Shown piece by piece: positions 34,281-40,912 of a stretch of 64,000 nucleotides of DNA (positions within the stretch are counted from its first letter, which is position 1; each line of letters begins with the position of its first letter). The translations under genes and the position numbers were made by a program. Location: contig NZ_BSUM01000001.1 in NCBI RefSeq assembly GCF_030161595.1, forward strand, positions 3,596,001-3,660,000. Direction: 5' to 3'. The stretch is from Litorihabitans aurantiacus. Lineage in GTDB: Bacteria; Actinomycetota; Actinomycetes; Actinomycetales; Beutenbergiaceae. The notes below the pieces were generated by a model. That model ran no database searches, was not told the origin of the DNA, and saw nothing but the letters and a program-made list of their open reading frames with translations.

Positions 34281-34305
34281 CGGTGGTTCCTTTCTGGGAC
34301 GCGAA

Positions 34306-34334
34306 AGCCCCGACCGCCAGGTGGCGTCGGGGCT
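34306..34334. terminator. Hairpin before an early operon
   Basis: AGCCCCGAC (34306-34314) pairs with GTCGGGGCT (34326-34334) in a 9-bp perfect stem with an 11-nt loop. It lies 15 nt past the stop of the small gene upstream (ending 34349) and about 26 nt before the next gene's ATG, so it separates the immunity transcript from the main early operon. Confidence 0.75.
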
Positions 34335-34348
34335 CAGGAAGACGGGGT

Positions 34349-34683
34349 CTAGCGGTGGTCGGCGTTGTGGACGGCTCGGCGGGCGACTGCGTCGGCGTGC
34401 CCGGATGGTTCGCGCCCACGGAAGGGGGTGTCGCTGATCGCGGCCGGCAGGAGCTTGTACAGGTCAGCCCGGACGGCGTCATCGCCGCGGCGGTTCCAGA
34501 TCGAACGCCCGTAGCGGGCGCAGCGCGAGGGGTCCAGTCCGGCAGCGCGTTGGCGAGGATCGTGATGACCTCGTTGACGCTGTCGGCTTGCATGACCGCG
34601 GCCACGCAGACGTGTGCGACGTCGTCCGGCTGAGACTTCCAGAACCGGTCCTGCTGGGGGATGGGCGTAGGGGCGGCTGTCAC
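34349..34683 (-). pseudogene. Small early gene, frameshifted
   Basis: A GTG at 34683 overlaps the Cro-like gene stop and starts a helical segment (RFWKSQPDDVAHVCVAAVMQADSVNEVITILANALPDW). The expected continuation RCARYGRSIWNRRGDDAVRADLYKLLPAAISDTPF is in the shifted frame, stopping at 34349. The switch is at a CCCC run (plus GGGG 34529-34532): one extra C joins both parts into a protein of about 111 residues. As written the frame would instead stop at 34270, past the terminator. It is probably a regulator-associated protein of the immunity operon. Confidence 0.55.
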
Positions 34684-34994
34684 TGCGGCTCGCCGTCCCC
34701 TCTGACCCTGGGGGAGTAGTCCGTGGTGAGGGAGTCCTCCGGGAGCCCGTATGCACGCTCAAGCGCTCGCAGCATCAGGTCAGATGCGCCGCGCGCTCCT
34801 GACTCGATCGCCGAGAGCGAGCCGCGGCTGACGACCATCTCCGGGAAGTGCTCGGTGATCCGGAGGCTGACCTGCTCGAGCGTCAGGTCGAGAGCAGACC
34901 GCAGTGCGCGGAGGGAGAGGTGGGGTGGCGTTCGGTCCTGCCGGGCGGACCTCGCCGGGGTGAAGGTGCTCGACTGAGCAAGCATTGCTGGCAT
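34680..34994 (-). CDS. Cro-like XRE regulator
   Basis: About 104 residues from ATG 34994 (upstream TTG at 35012 and ATG 34985 also possible). The XRE helix-turn-helix is at residues about 31-60 (LTLEQVSLRITEHFPEMVVSRGSLSAIESG). It is short, as Cro proteins are, and transcribed away from the divergently encoded C1-like gene at 35150 with a ~155-bp intergenic region full of repeated half-sites. It is expected to start the lytic programme by shutting off the opposing repressor. A TTGCAT ... TACGGT promoter pair (16-nt spacer) ends almost at the ATG, allowing a leaderless mRNA. Confidence 0.75.
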   Translation of the reverse strand: MPAMLAQSSTFTPARSARQDRTPPHLSLRALRSALDLTLEQVSLRITEHFPEMVVSRGSLSAIESGARGASDLMLRALERAYGLPEDSLTTDYSPRVRGDGEPQ

Positions 34995-35008
34995 GGCTTC
35001 ACCGTACA

Positions 35009-35123
35009 GCAAACATCGCGTGATGCAACGATCCGAACGGGCAAACGTTGGTAGTTGGCCAAAGGCGGGGGCCAGAGCGGGACGGCATAACGGCGATGTT
35101 CGCCGAGCCTCACCAATGTTTGC
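35009..35123. promoter_or_regulatory. Operator cluster of the immunity switch
   Basis: Four near-identical 10-mers lie between the divergent Cro-like and C1-like genes: GCAAACATCG at 35009-35018, GCAAACGTTG at 35041-35050, and on the other strand GCGAACATCG (35094-35103) and GCAAACATTG (35114-35123). Consensus GCRAACRTYG. Two face each way, 32 and 20 bp apart within each pair. A fifth weaker copy (one mismatch) is at 34978-34987 inside the Cro gene. The arrangement fits repressor/Cro operators controlling both promoters. Confidence 0.7.
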
Positions 35124-35149
35124 CGAGCAAATCTGGCAGGCTGGCGGCC

Positions 35150-35809
35150 ATGGAACAGAACATCGCCAGGCTGGGTCGCTACCTCCGTAGCCGCCGCGCC
35201 GAGCTGGGTTTCTCGCAGGACGAGGTGGCCGCTCTCGGTGGGCCGTCCACCACGACGCAGTCGAAGATCGAGCACGGTCTAACCCGACGGATACAGCGCC
35301 GAACGATGGAGGACATCGACCGGTCGCTCGGGTGGAAGGTTGGGAGTACCGAGGCGCTGCTCGAGGCCACAGATGACGACGTTGAGCCGGTGGCGGTGCG
35401 CCGGCCGGCGACCAACAGGGATGGGAAGCGCCCGCACGTTGCGGCGCGACCCGAACCGTCCGGCGGAACCTGGACGACCTTGCGGCGCGAGGTAGACGCG
35501 AAGGGGCGCTCGCTCGTCGTGGGCGTGAGTGTCGACACGGACGTCGAGGGCGTCGAGACGCGCGTCGAAGTGCGGTACTGGCCCGGGCCCGATCGAGATG
35601 TTGACGCCTTCGACTTCAACGGGGTGGTCGGCGAGGCGCATCGTTCTGCGATCCGCGTCACCAGCGTCTACCGGCAGCCGACGGAGGAGGACCCCATCTT
35701 GGCGGCAGGCCCAGCACCCGTGCCGATGTCGGAGCCGGATGGTTACGTGATGGCTGCGCGGGATGTCGACGACGACGCGGAGGCCGAAGCGCAGCAGGTC
35801 GACCCCTGA
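35150..35809 (+). CDS. C1-like repressor, XRE family
   Basis: 219 residues, one of the few rightward phage genes. An XRE helix-turn-helix spans about residues 8-40 (LGRYLRSRRAELGFSQDEVAALGGPSTTTQSKIEHGL). The remaining 150 residues are acidic and beta-rich, without the Ser/Lys S24 protease pair of lambda CI, so the repressor is unlikely to be self-cleaving. The next gene, 11 nt downstream, encodes an ImmA-type metallopeptidase, which in ICEBs1-like systems cleaves the repressor. A GC-rich leader precedes the ATG without a clear ribosome site. Confidence 0.78.
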   Translation: MEQNIARLGRYLRSRRAELGFSQDEVAALGGPSTTTQSKIEHGLTRRIQRRTMEDIDRSLGWKVGSTEALLEATDDDVEPVAVRRPATNRDGKRPHVAARPEPSGGTWTTLRREVDAKGRSLVVGVSVDTDVEGVETRVEVRYWPGPDRDVDAFDFNGVVGEAHRSAIRVTSVYRQPTEEDPILAAGPAPVPMSEPDGYVMAARDVDDDAEAEAQQVDP

Positions 35810-35820
35810 CAGGAGGCACC

Positions 35821-36228
35821 TTGGACCCCGAGCTCGTAGCCCTGGCCGAGGAGATGGGCTGGCACGTCGTCTACCGCGACCTCGGTCGCCGATCAGGCGA
35901 GGTCCGCTCCGGCGGCGTGATCGTGATCAACCCGAGGAAGGGCTACCTGACGCAGCGCATGACGCTCGCGCACGAGCTCGGCCACGTTGCCCTTGGTCAC
36001 GACTGGGGCACCCGCCACGACGCCGCGGCGGACGAGCGCGCCGCCGATATCTGGGCGGCCGGCGTCCTCATCAAGCCCGACGACTACCGCATGGCCGAGG
36101 AGATCGTCGGGTCACACCCGGGGGCGCTCGCGAAGGAGCTGGGCGTGACGGCGGGCCTCGTCGTCTACTGGCAGCAGCACCACCAGCGCCGCGGCACCTT
36201 CCTTCGCGTCGTGCGACCGGCAAGTTAG
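35821..36228 (+). CDS. ImmA/IrrE-type metallopeptidase (anti-repressor)
   Basis: 135 residues from a TTG at 35821 with a strong AGGAGG site. The zinc motif is HELGH at residues 51-55 (LAHELGHVALGHD), followed by the family's third-ligand context (DERAADIWAAGVLI). ImmA enzymes relieve repression by cutting an XRE repressor, here presumably the one just upstream (11 nt apart, same strand). This couples prophage induction to proteolysis rather than RecA. The C-terminal 45 residues are helical. It converges with the HTH gene at 36225 with a 4-nt overlap. Confidence 0.85.
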   Translation: MDPELVALAEEMGWHVVYRDLGRRSGEVRSGGVIVINPRKGYLTQRMTLAHELGHVALGHDWGTRHDAAADERAADIWAAGVLIKPDDYRMAEEIVGSHPGALAKELGVTAGLVVYWQQHHQRRGTFLRVVRPAS

Positions 36229-36503
36229 GGGGCGCGGTACGGCTTACGGTTCGACGCGCGCGAACGAGGCGTCTGCTGCAGCGGCCCACGAGATCGTCCG
36301 AAGTCGGACTGATCCTGGTGGTTTACCTCAATGAAGCGGTCCACGTCCTGCTGCGTGAATCGGCGTTGGCGGCCGATCTTCACCGACCCGATTTTCCCTG
36401 CGCGAGCCCACCCGACGATCGTCTCGGGCTTGAGGTCGCCGCCCAACAGGGCGACGACCTCGTCTGCTGTGAGCAAGCGAGTCGACTCGTTCACATGTTC
36501 CAT
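36225..36503 (-). CDS. Excisionase-like HTH protein
   Basis: 92 residues. 'RLLTADEVVALLGGDLKPETIVGWARAGKIGSVKIGRQRRFTQQDVDRFIE' is a canonical helix-turn-helix-17 excisionase domain, and the tail is short and basic. It overlaps the end of the Abi gene by 13 nt and is probably co-transcribed with it. A directionality factor or a regulator of the cargo gene are both possible. Confidence 0.75.
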   Translation of the reverse strand: MEHVNESTRLLTADEVVALLGGDLKPETIVGWARAGKIGSVKIGRQRRFTQQDVDRFIEVNHQDQSDFGRSRGPLQQTPRSRASNRKPYRAP

Positions 36504-37489
36504 AGGTCGAGGTCCTCCCAGTTGTCCGGGAAGCCCATGGACGACTCAGGCGTGAACAGTGGCGACGCCCCCTTGGACAGCTCTACCGTGGGCAGCTTCC
36601 GGACCTGAGTCTTCGCCGTCATGTGCCAATTCGTTCCGTCTCGGTGGCTCCGTAGCATGTAGGCCAAGGACGCCATCACCGGGTAGACCCTCCTGGAGCC
36701 ATCCTCGCGGTCAAGGAGGTGGGTCATCAGCGGCCCAACTCCACTCTGCCGCCGGATCTTGATGTCGCGCTTCATCGACCGGTTGAAGAGGCGCGAGCCG
36801 TGTGCGCACACGTTCCGCAGATCGCTGATGCTCCGCGCAAAGGTGATGAACTGAGCTGGCTTGTTGACCCCGAAGGCACTGGCGACCGCGCGCTTGTCCT
36901 CGATGAGCATCAGGTCGAGGAGGAACGGGAGGGAGCCGCAGTTGACAACCTCGACGAACGACCAGATCGGGGTATCGGCGAGGGGTTCGACCTTCTGTAG
37001 ATGGATGAGGTAGTCGTCGGCAGGTCGCGCGTCCTCGACGGCCTTGCGCGCCTTGTCCTGCCACGCGCGGAGCTTGGTCGAGCTGCCTCCGTGAGCCGGC
37101 CGGTCACATGCGGTCGGGTCGAGGTGGTCTCGGCGTAGGTGCGCCACTGGGGATCGCTCTGCCAGGACATGAGCCATCGTTGCGCGTAAGCGAACCTCGA
37201 AATCGAGCACTCCGCCAAGGCACACGAGTCGCAGCTTGTCATCGAAGGAATAGAGCTCCATAACGTGATCGAGAGACGCACCAGGCATGTAGTCATCCAG
37301 GCGGAACGATCTGGCGTCTCGATCTACGAGGTGAGGCGGAAGCAACTGGCGGAATGGGTACCGGTACCCGCCGAGACGGTGATACCCGTACCTACGAAGG
37401 GCTGCGTCGGCTGCTTCGTCATCGTAGATAGCCAGTCCGCGATCCTTCATGATGTCGATCAACTCGGCATAGGTACGGAAGTTCTTCAC
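36491..37489 (-). CDS. Abi-family HEPN protein (abortive infection)
   Basis: 332 residues from a GTG at 37489 (an ATG at 37537 adds 16). The sequence is typical of AbiD/AbiF (Abi_2): N-terminal 'ELIDIMKDRGLAIYDDEAADAALRRYGYHRLGGYRYPFRQ', the 'YSFDDKLRLVCLGGVLDFEVRLRATMAHVLAE' helix pair, and a C-terminal HEPN signature R-N-x3-H as 'LRNVCAHGSRLFNR'. HEPN Abi proteins are RNases that stop phage growth. It lies in the lysogeny end with an intrinsic terminator ahead of it, the arrangement of a lysogenic-conversion moron. Confidence 0.87.
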   Translation of the reverse strand: MKNFRTYAELIDIMKDRGLAIYDDEAADAALRRYGYHRLGGYRYPFRQLLPPHLVDRDARSFRLDDYMPGASLDHVMELYSFDDKLRLVCLGGVLDFEVRLRATMAHVLAERSPVAHLRRDHLDPTACDRPAHGGSSTKLRAWQDKARKAVEDARPADDYLIHLQKVEPLADTPIWSFVEVVNCGSLPFLLDLMLIEDKRAVASAFGVNKPAQFITFARSISDLRNVCAHGSRLFNRSMKRDIKIRRQSGVGPLMTHLLDREDGSRRVYPVMASLAYMLRSHRDGTNWHMTAKTQVRKLPTVELSKGASPLFTPESSMGFPDNWEDLDLWNM

Positions 37490-37510
37490 GACGTAGAGGC
37501 TACAAAGAAA

Positions 37511-37551
37511 ACCAGCCCCTTGACGACGCGAAGTCATCAGAGGGGGCTGGT
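37511..37551 (-). terminator. Intrinsic terminator / leader hairpin ahead of the Abi gene
   Basis: In the minus direction ACCAGCCCC (37551-37543) pairs with GGGGCTGGT (37519-37511), and the 3' side runs directly into TTTTCTTTG, a Rho-independent terminator. It lies 22 nt before the GTG of the leftward Abi gene, so it would act as an attenuator in its leader or as an insulator from upstream transcription. With U-rich tail, it is the clearest canonical terminator in the window. Confidence 0.75.
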
Positions 37552-37680
37552 GTCTAGTGCGTCAACTCTACCGCACAACTGGGGATGGTGGGGGACATGC
37601 TGAGGAGATCCGAACATCCGATCGCCCCGCCAAGCCCACCACTGGGGACCGTGTCAGTGGGTGGTCGTAGCGTGCCCGCC

Positions 37681-38100
37681 ATGACCACGACACACGAGAG
37701 CGAGGCGCAGCGCCGCTACCTCGCCGCGCCGCTGCCGACCAACGACGACGAGCAGGCCGCCTACGACGAGCTCGAGGCCGCGGTGCTCGCCAAGGTCGGC
37801 CTCACGCCGGACGACGGACGACGGATCACCGAGATCAAGATGGAGACCGGGAAGTGCTGGCGGTGCGTCCCCGATCGTCTCGCGCGGATCGACTACGAGA
37901 TCCTCGACCACGCCCGCGACATCATGCAGTCGGGCGTGCCCTTCTCGGCCGAGCACCTCGGGATGAGCGAGGACGCGAGTGGACGACGCCTCATGGTCTT
38001 GCTCGACTCGGCCGCGGCGCACGAGTACGACGACAACCTGATCGACGTGCTTCGTGCCGCACGTGATGCGAGCACTCCGCGCCCCCCGGAGGTGGCATGA
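37681..38100 (+). CDS. Hypothetical protein
   Basis: 139 residues (MTTTHESEAQRRYLAAPLPTNDDEQAAYDELEAAVLAKVGLTPDD). Mostly helical, with one Cys pair (KCWRCVPDRLARIDYE). The ATG at 37681 was chosen as the start because the frame above it looks like shadow sequence; no clear ribosome site is seen. It is convergent with the membrane-protein gene at 38101 and both stops almost touch. It is the only rightward gene in this corner of the prophage; function unknown. Confidence 0.55.
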   Translation: MTTTHESEAQRRYLAAPLPTNDDEQAAYDELEAAVLAKVGLTPDDGRRITEIKMETGKCWRCVPDRLARIDYEILDHARDIMQSGVPFSAEHLGMSEDASGRRLMVLLDSAAAHEYDDNLIDVLRAARDASTPRPPEVA

Positions 38101-38499
38101 CTACTCGGGCGCGATCGTCGCGCTCGGTGCCGAGTCGCCCTTCTGACTGTCCTTCGGGAACAGGTAGTTCGCGATGATGTAGGCAAGCCCGATCGTCTCG
38201 ACCACCGTGGCAGAGAGCCAGGCGATCATCACCTGTATCTGCACGTCGCCGAACTCGGACCAGATGTAGGCACCCATGACCAGGACTGACGACACCAACG
38301 CGAAGGACATGGCACCGGTCACGGACCAGAAGAAGCGCTCCCGCAACTTGTTGGCTTGATCTTGACGATCCGCCTCAGCGTTGAGGATGCGGTTCGCGGT
38401 CTTGTCGTTGACCTCGGCGGCAGAAGGCTTGTCGAGCTGATCGACGGTCGCGCCTTGCGCCGCAGCGAGTTCCTTGGCGGACGGTTCGCCTGCGCTCAC
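38101..38499 (-). CDS. Two-pass membrane protein beside an ImmA-type gene
   Basis: 132 residues from a GTG at 38499. The N-terminal 55 residues are charged and helical (KELAAAQGATVDQLDKP; RILNAEADRQDQANKLRERF). Two transmembrane segments follow (about 58-78, VTGAMSFALVSSVLVMGAY; 92-112, MIAWLSATVVETIGLAYII), then a short acidic tail. It overlaps the ImmA/IrrE-type gene by 4 nt, so the two proteins probably act together, in the manner of membrane-linked peptidase pairs; the role is unknown. Confidence 0.65.
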   Translation of the reverse strand: MSAGEPSAKELAAAQGATVDQLDKPSAAEVNDKTANRILNAEADRQDQANKLRERFFWSVTGAMSFALVSSVLVMGAYIWSEFGDVQIQVMIAWLSATVVETIGLAYIIANYLFPKDSQKGDSAPSATIAPE

Positions 38500-38987
38500 A
38501 GCTTGATGGCGAGGTTGTCGAGCCGCTTGCGTACGGCCGGGACAGAGAGGTCGAACTCCCTGACAAGCCTCGCTAGACCCGCACCTCCGTTCACGAGGTC
38601 TCGGACCTGGTGCTCGGGCATCAGGAGTGCGCCCGCGAACTCGTCAGCGTAGAACTCGTGCAGGTCGTACTTCCCGCCGCGACGCTCGACGATGTTGAAG
38701 TCGGTGTCGCCACGGCTGGTTCGCTCCCAGTAGTGACCAAGCTCGTGGGCGATCGTGAACCGCTGGCGCTGCTCGGTGTCGGTTGCGCTGACGAAGATCT
38801 CGGCGTCTCGCCCAGGCTCGACCCGGAGGAGGCCGGAGACTCCGTCTTCGAGGTAGGTCCGACGCACGATGATGCCGAGGTGGGTAGCGATGCGCTCAGG
38901 GTCGACCGGGTACCCCGCGCTCCAGGTCTCATCGAGAACCTCGCGGGCGTCCTGTCGCGCCTTGTCCTTCACCAGCATCTTGCTCAC
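38496..38987 (-). CDS. ImmA/IrrE-type metallopeptidase
   Basis: 163 residues from an ATG with a strong GGAGG site. The zinc site is HELGH at residues 81-85 (FTIAHELGHYWER), and the third ligand region 'HEFYADEFAGALLMP' matches COG2856 proteins. This is the second (third, with the HigA-linked one) such enzyme in the prophage. It could cleave a regulator in the host or in a competing phage, or form a toxin-like unit with the membrane protein downstream, to which it is translationally coupled. Confidence 0.85.
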   Translation of the reverse strand: MSKMLVKDKARQDAREVLDETWSAGYPVDPERIATHLGIIVRRTYLEDGVSGLLRVEPGRDAEIFVSATDTEQRQRFTIAHELGHYWERTSRGDTDFNIVERRGGKYDLHEFYADEFAGALLMPEHQVRDLVNGGAGLARLVREFDLSVPAVRKRLDNLAIKL

Positions 38988-39064
38988 CTCCGGCCACGTG
39001 TCGTTCTTGCCTCAATCGTACCGATCTTGCGCCCCGCGGGTGTCGACGACGCTCCGGGCGCGAT

Positions 39065-39086
39065 GTGTGCACCACCGTGTGCACCA
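39065..39086. repeat. Direct repeat GTGTGCACCA x2, candidate integrase arm site
   Basis: GTGTGCACCA occurs at 39065-39074 and again at 39077-39086, 12 bp apart, about 85 bp inside the right prophage end. Tandem 10-bp direct repeats near att sites are a hallmark of arm-type binding sites of tyrosine integrases. Binding by the integrase is inferred. Confidence 0.5.
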
Positions 39087-39110
39087 ACGCCTGTCAGACC
39101 TGAGATGCAG

Positions 39111-39150
39111 ATCGGCCCCAGTGCCTGGTTTCCCTAGCACTGGGGCCGAT
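39111..39150. terminator. Perfect 14-bp hairpin at the prophage right end
   Basis: ATCGGCCCCAGTGC (39111-39124) and GCACTGGGGCCGAT (39137-39150) form a perfect 14-bp stem with a 12-nt loop. It lies between the tRNA-Arg 3' end and the ImmA-type gene, so it can end tRNA transcription or block entry of host transcripts into the prophage. Confidence 0.75.
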
Positions 39151-39170
39151 CTACTCGCTGTCTCAACGAG

Positions 39171-39243
39171 CGCGCCCGGAGGGACTCGAACCCCCAACCT
39201 TCTGATCCGTAGTCAGATGCTCTATCCATTGAGCTACGGGCGC
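39171..39243 (-). tRNA. tRNA-Arg(ACG), prophage attachment gene
   Basis: A 73-nt cloverleaf on the minus strand: acceptor GCGCCCG/CGGGCGC, D-stem GCTC/GAGC, anticodon stem TCTGA/TCAGA with loop CTACGGA (anticodon ACG), variable AGGTT, T-stem GGGGG/CCCTC with TTCGAGT, discriminator G, CCA not encoded. Prophage sequence starts at its 3' end. Tyrosine integrases of actinophages frequently use the 3' part of tRNA genes and keep them functional. Confidence 0.95.
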
Positions 39244-39334
39244 GTGGCCCTGAGGCCGGAAAAGAGCATACCCCGCGACGGCGCGCGTGGGAAATCGGCT
39301 GGGTCCCGGGCCTCAGGGCGGGTCTCGAGACCCG

Positions 39335-39883
39335 TCAGGCCTCGCGCTGCGGGTGCACGCCCTCGGCGATCTCCTCCACCAGCTTGTCGTTGAACGCGGG
39401 CAGGTCCTTCGGCGTCCGGCTGGAGACGAGCCCCTGGTCGCAGACCACCTCCTCGTCGACCCAGGTCGCACCGGCGTTCGTCAGATCAGTGCGCAGGGTC
39501 GGGAAGGAGGTGATCGTGCGGCCGCGCAGGACGTCGGCGTCGGCCAGGATCCACGCGCCGTGGCAGATGACCCCGACCGGCTTCGCGGCGGTCACGAGCG
39601 CCTTCACGAGCGCGACGGCGTCGGCGTCGAGCCGGATGTCGTCGCTGTTCACCACGCCGCCCGGCAGCACCAGGGCGTCGTAGTCGCCGGCGTCGGCCTC
39701 CGCCGTCGTGACCCCCACCTCGGCCTCGCCGCCGTTCTTGCCGGTGATCGTGCCCGCCTCGGTCGAGACGAGCACCGCCGTCGCGCCGCTGGAGGTGACG
39801 GCGGTCCAGGGGTCGAAGAGCTCGGAGTCCTCGAAGCCGTTCGTGGCGACGAACGCCACGCGCTTGCCGGTGAGATCAGTCAT
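39335..39883 (-). CDS. DJ-1/PfpI family protein (type 1 glutamine amidotransferase-like)
   Basis: 182 residues, complete. The nucleophile-elbow Cys107-His108 (VGVICHGAWIL) and 'YDALVLPGGVVNSDD' are the PfpI/YhbO-type signatures. Proteins of the clan act as proteases, glyoxalase/deglycase-like enzymes or chaperones. The N-terminus 'GKRVAFVATNGFEDSELFDPWTAV' supports the fold. It is the first chromosomal gene past the tRNA, transcribed leftwards, followed upstream by an SDR enzyme with similar stress associations and by csbD. Confidence 0.87.
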   Translation of the reverse strand: MTDLTGKRVAFVATNGFEDSELFDPWTAVTSSGATAVLVSTEAGTITGKNGGEAEVGVTTAEADAGDYDALVLPGGVVNSDDIRLDADAVALVKALVTAAKPVGVICHGAWILADADVLRGRTITSFPTLRTDLTNAGATWVDEEVVCDQGLVSSRTPKDLPAFNDKLVEEIAEGVHPQREA

Positions 39884-39924
39884 GTTCTTCTCCTTCTCGT
39901 GTGTGCGTGCGTGTGTCGGTGCGC

Positions 39925-40794
39925 TCAGAAGACCGGTCGGCCGCCGGTCACGCCGAGCACCGTCCCGCTCACGTAGGACGCCTCGTCGCTCGCGAGGTAC
40001 ACGAACGCGGAGGCGACCTCGACGGGCTGCCCGGGGCGGCCGAGCGGGGTGTCGGCGCCGAAGCCGTCGACCTTCTCGGCGTCGAACGTCGCGGGGATGA
40101 GCGGGGTCCAGATCGGACCGGGGGCGACGGCGTTGACGCGGATGCCCCGCGGCCCCAGCTCCTCGGCCAGGTTCACCACGAGGTTGTTCAGCGCGGCCTT
40201 GGTGGAGGCGTAGTCGAGCAGCGGGCCCGAGGGCTGGTAGGCCTGGATCGACGTCGTGACGATGATCGACGAGCCGGCGCCGAGGTGCGGCGAGGCGGCC
40301 TTGACCAGCCAGAACGTCGCGAACACGTTGGTCTCGTAGACCTGACGCAGCTGGTCGTCGGGGAAGTCCTCGATCCCGCCGGGCCGCGCCATCTGGTAGG
40401 CGGCGTTGGAGATCACGACGTCGAGCCCGCCGAGCGCCTCGACGGTCGTGGCGACGAGGTCGATGTTGGCCTGCTCGGTGCGCTGATCGGTGGGCACGAG
40501 CACGCAGGTGCCGCCGGCGGCCTCGACCGCGGCGCGGGTGGCCTCGGCGTCGTCGGACTCCTGCGGCAGGTAGGCGATGGCGACGGCGGCCCCCTCGTGG
40601 GCGAAGGTGATCGCGACGGCGCGGCCGATGCCGGAGTCGCCCCCGGTCACGAGGACACGCTTGCCGGTCAGGCGGTCGCGACCCTTCCAGCCGGTCTCAC
40701 CGTGGTCGGGCGCCGGCGTCATGTCGGCGACGGTGCCGGGCCACTCCTGGGTCTGGCCGGGCAGGTGGGTGGGGCGGTCGGGGGTCGTGGTCAC
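39925..40794 (-). CDS. Short-chain dehydrogenase/reductase (glucose/ribitol DH-like)
   Basis: 289 residues. It has the NAD(P)-binding GGDSGIGRA at about residues 51-59, the conserved 'NAAY' (ISNAAYQMA) around 150, and the catalytic Tyr-x3-Lys in LLDYASTKAAL with a Ser in TTSIQAYQP. The N-terminal 40-residue extension with GQTQEWPG is characteristic of the YghA/YhdF-type SDRs linked to general stress. It would reduce aldehydes/ketones in the cytosol. It starts at a GTG/ATG near 40794 and lies upstream of the DJ-1 gene in the same direction with 41 nt between. Confidence 0.88.
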   Translation of the reverse strand: MTTTPDRPTHLPGQTQEWPGTVADMTPAPDHGETGWKGRDRLTGKRVLVTGGDSGIGRAVAITFAHEGAAVAIAYLPQESDDAEATRAAVEAAGGTCVLVPTDQRTEQANIDLVATTVEALGGLDVVISNAAYQMARPGGIEDFPDDQLRQVYETNVFATFWLVKAASPHLGAGSSIIVTTSIQAYQPSGPLLDYASTKAALNNLVVNLAEELGPRGIRVNAVAPGPIWTPLIPATFDAEKVDGFGADTPLGRPGQPVEVASAFVYLASDEASYVSGTVLGVTGGRPVF

Positions 40795-40805
40795 GTGTGC
40801 TCCCG

Positions 40806-40838
40806 GTGGTTCGGCAGTGGTTCGGCAGTGGTTCGGCG
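40806..40838. repeat. Three tandem 11-bp repeats
   Basis: GTGGTTCGGCA is repeated at 40806-40816 and 40817-40827, and once more with a final G at 40828-40838. It lies just upstream of the SDR start in the 118-nt gap before csbD. It could be a regulatory repeat or mere slippage. Confidence 0.6.
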
Positions 40839-40912
40839 GCGGAACGGGGCCGGAACGGCGACGGCGCCGGTCGCGACGGGTGTCGCGGCCGGCGCCGTGC
40901 GCTCGGGTGGAT

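Larger units (their letters stand above)
1..39170. mobile_element. Siphovirus-type prophage (left end outside window)
   Basis: The segment carries a complete tailed-phage gene order: integrase, lysis, tail, tape measure, head-tail connectors, capsid, portal, terminase, replication and immunity genes, almost all on the minus strand with 4-nt overlaps. It stops exactly at the 3' end of a tRNA-Arg(ACG) gene, a usual integration target of tyrosine integrases. The integrase is at the opposite end, as expected for a linear integrated phage, so the other attachment site should lie just left of position 1. The genes look intact apart from single-base frameshifts that also occur outside the prophage. 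The exact right boundary is inferred from the tRNA, because no second att copy is visible. Confidence 0.93.

Noticed and set aside
40806-40838. Possible iteron-type origin from three 11-bp repeats
   Set aside because: Only three copies, no initiator gene or AT-rich segment beside them, and a chromosomal context.
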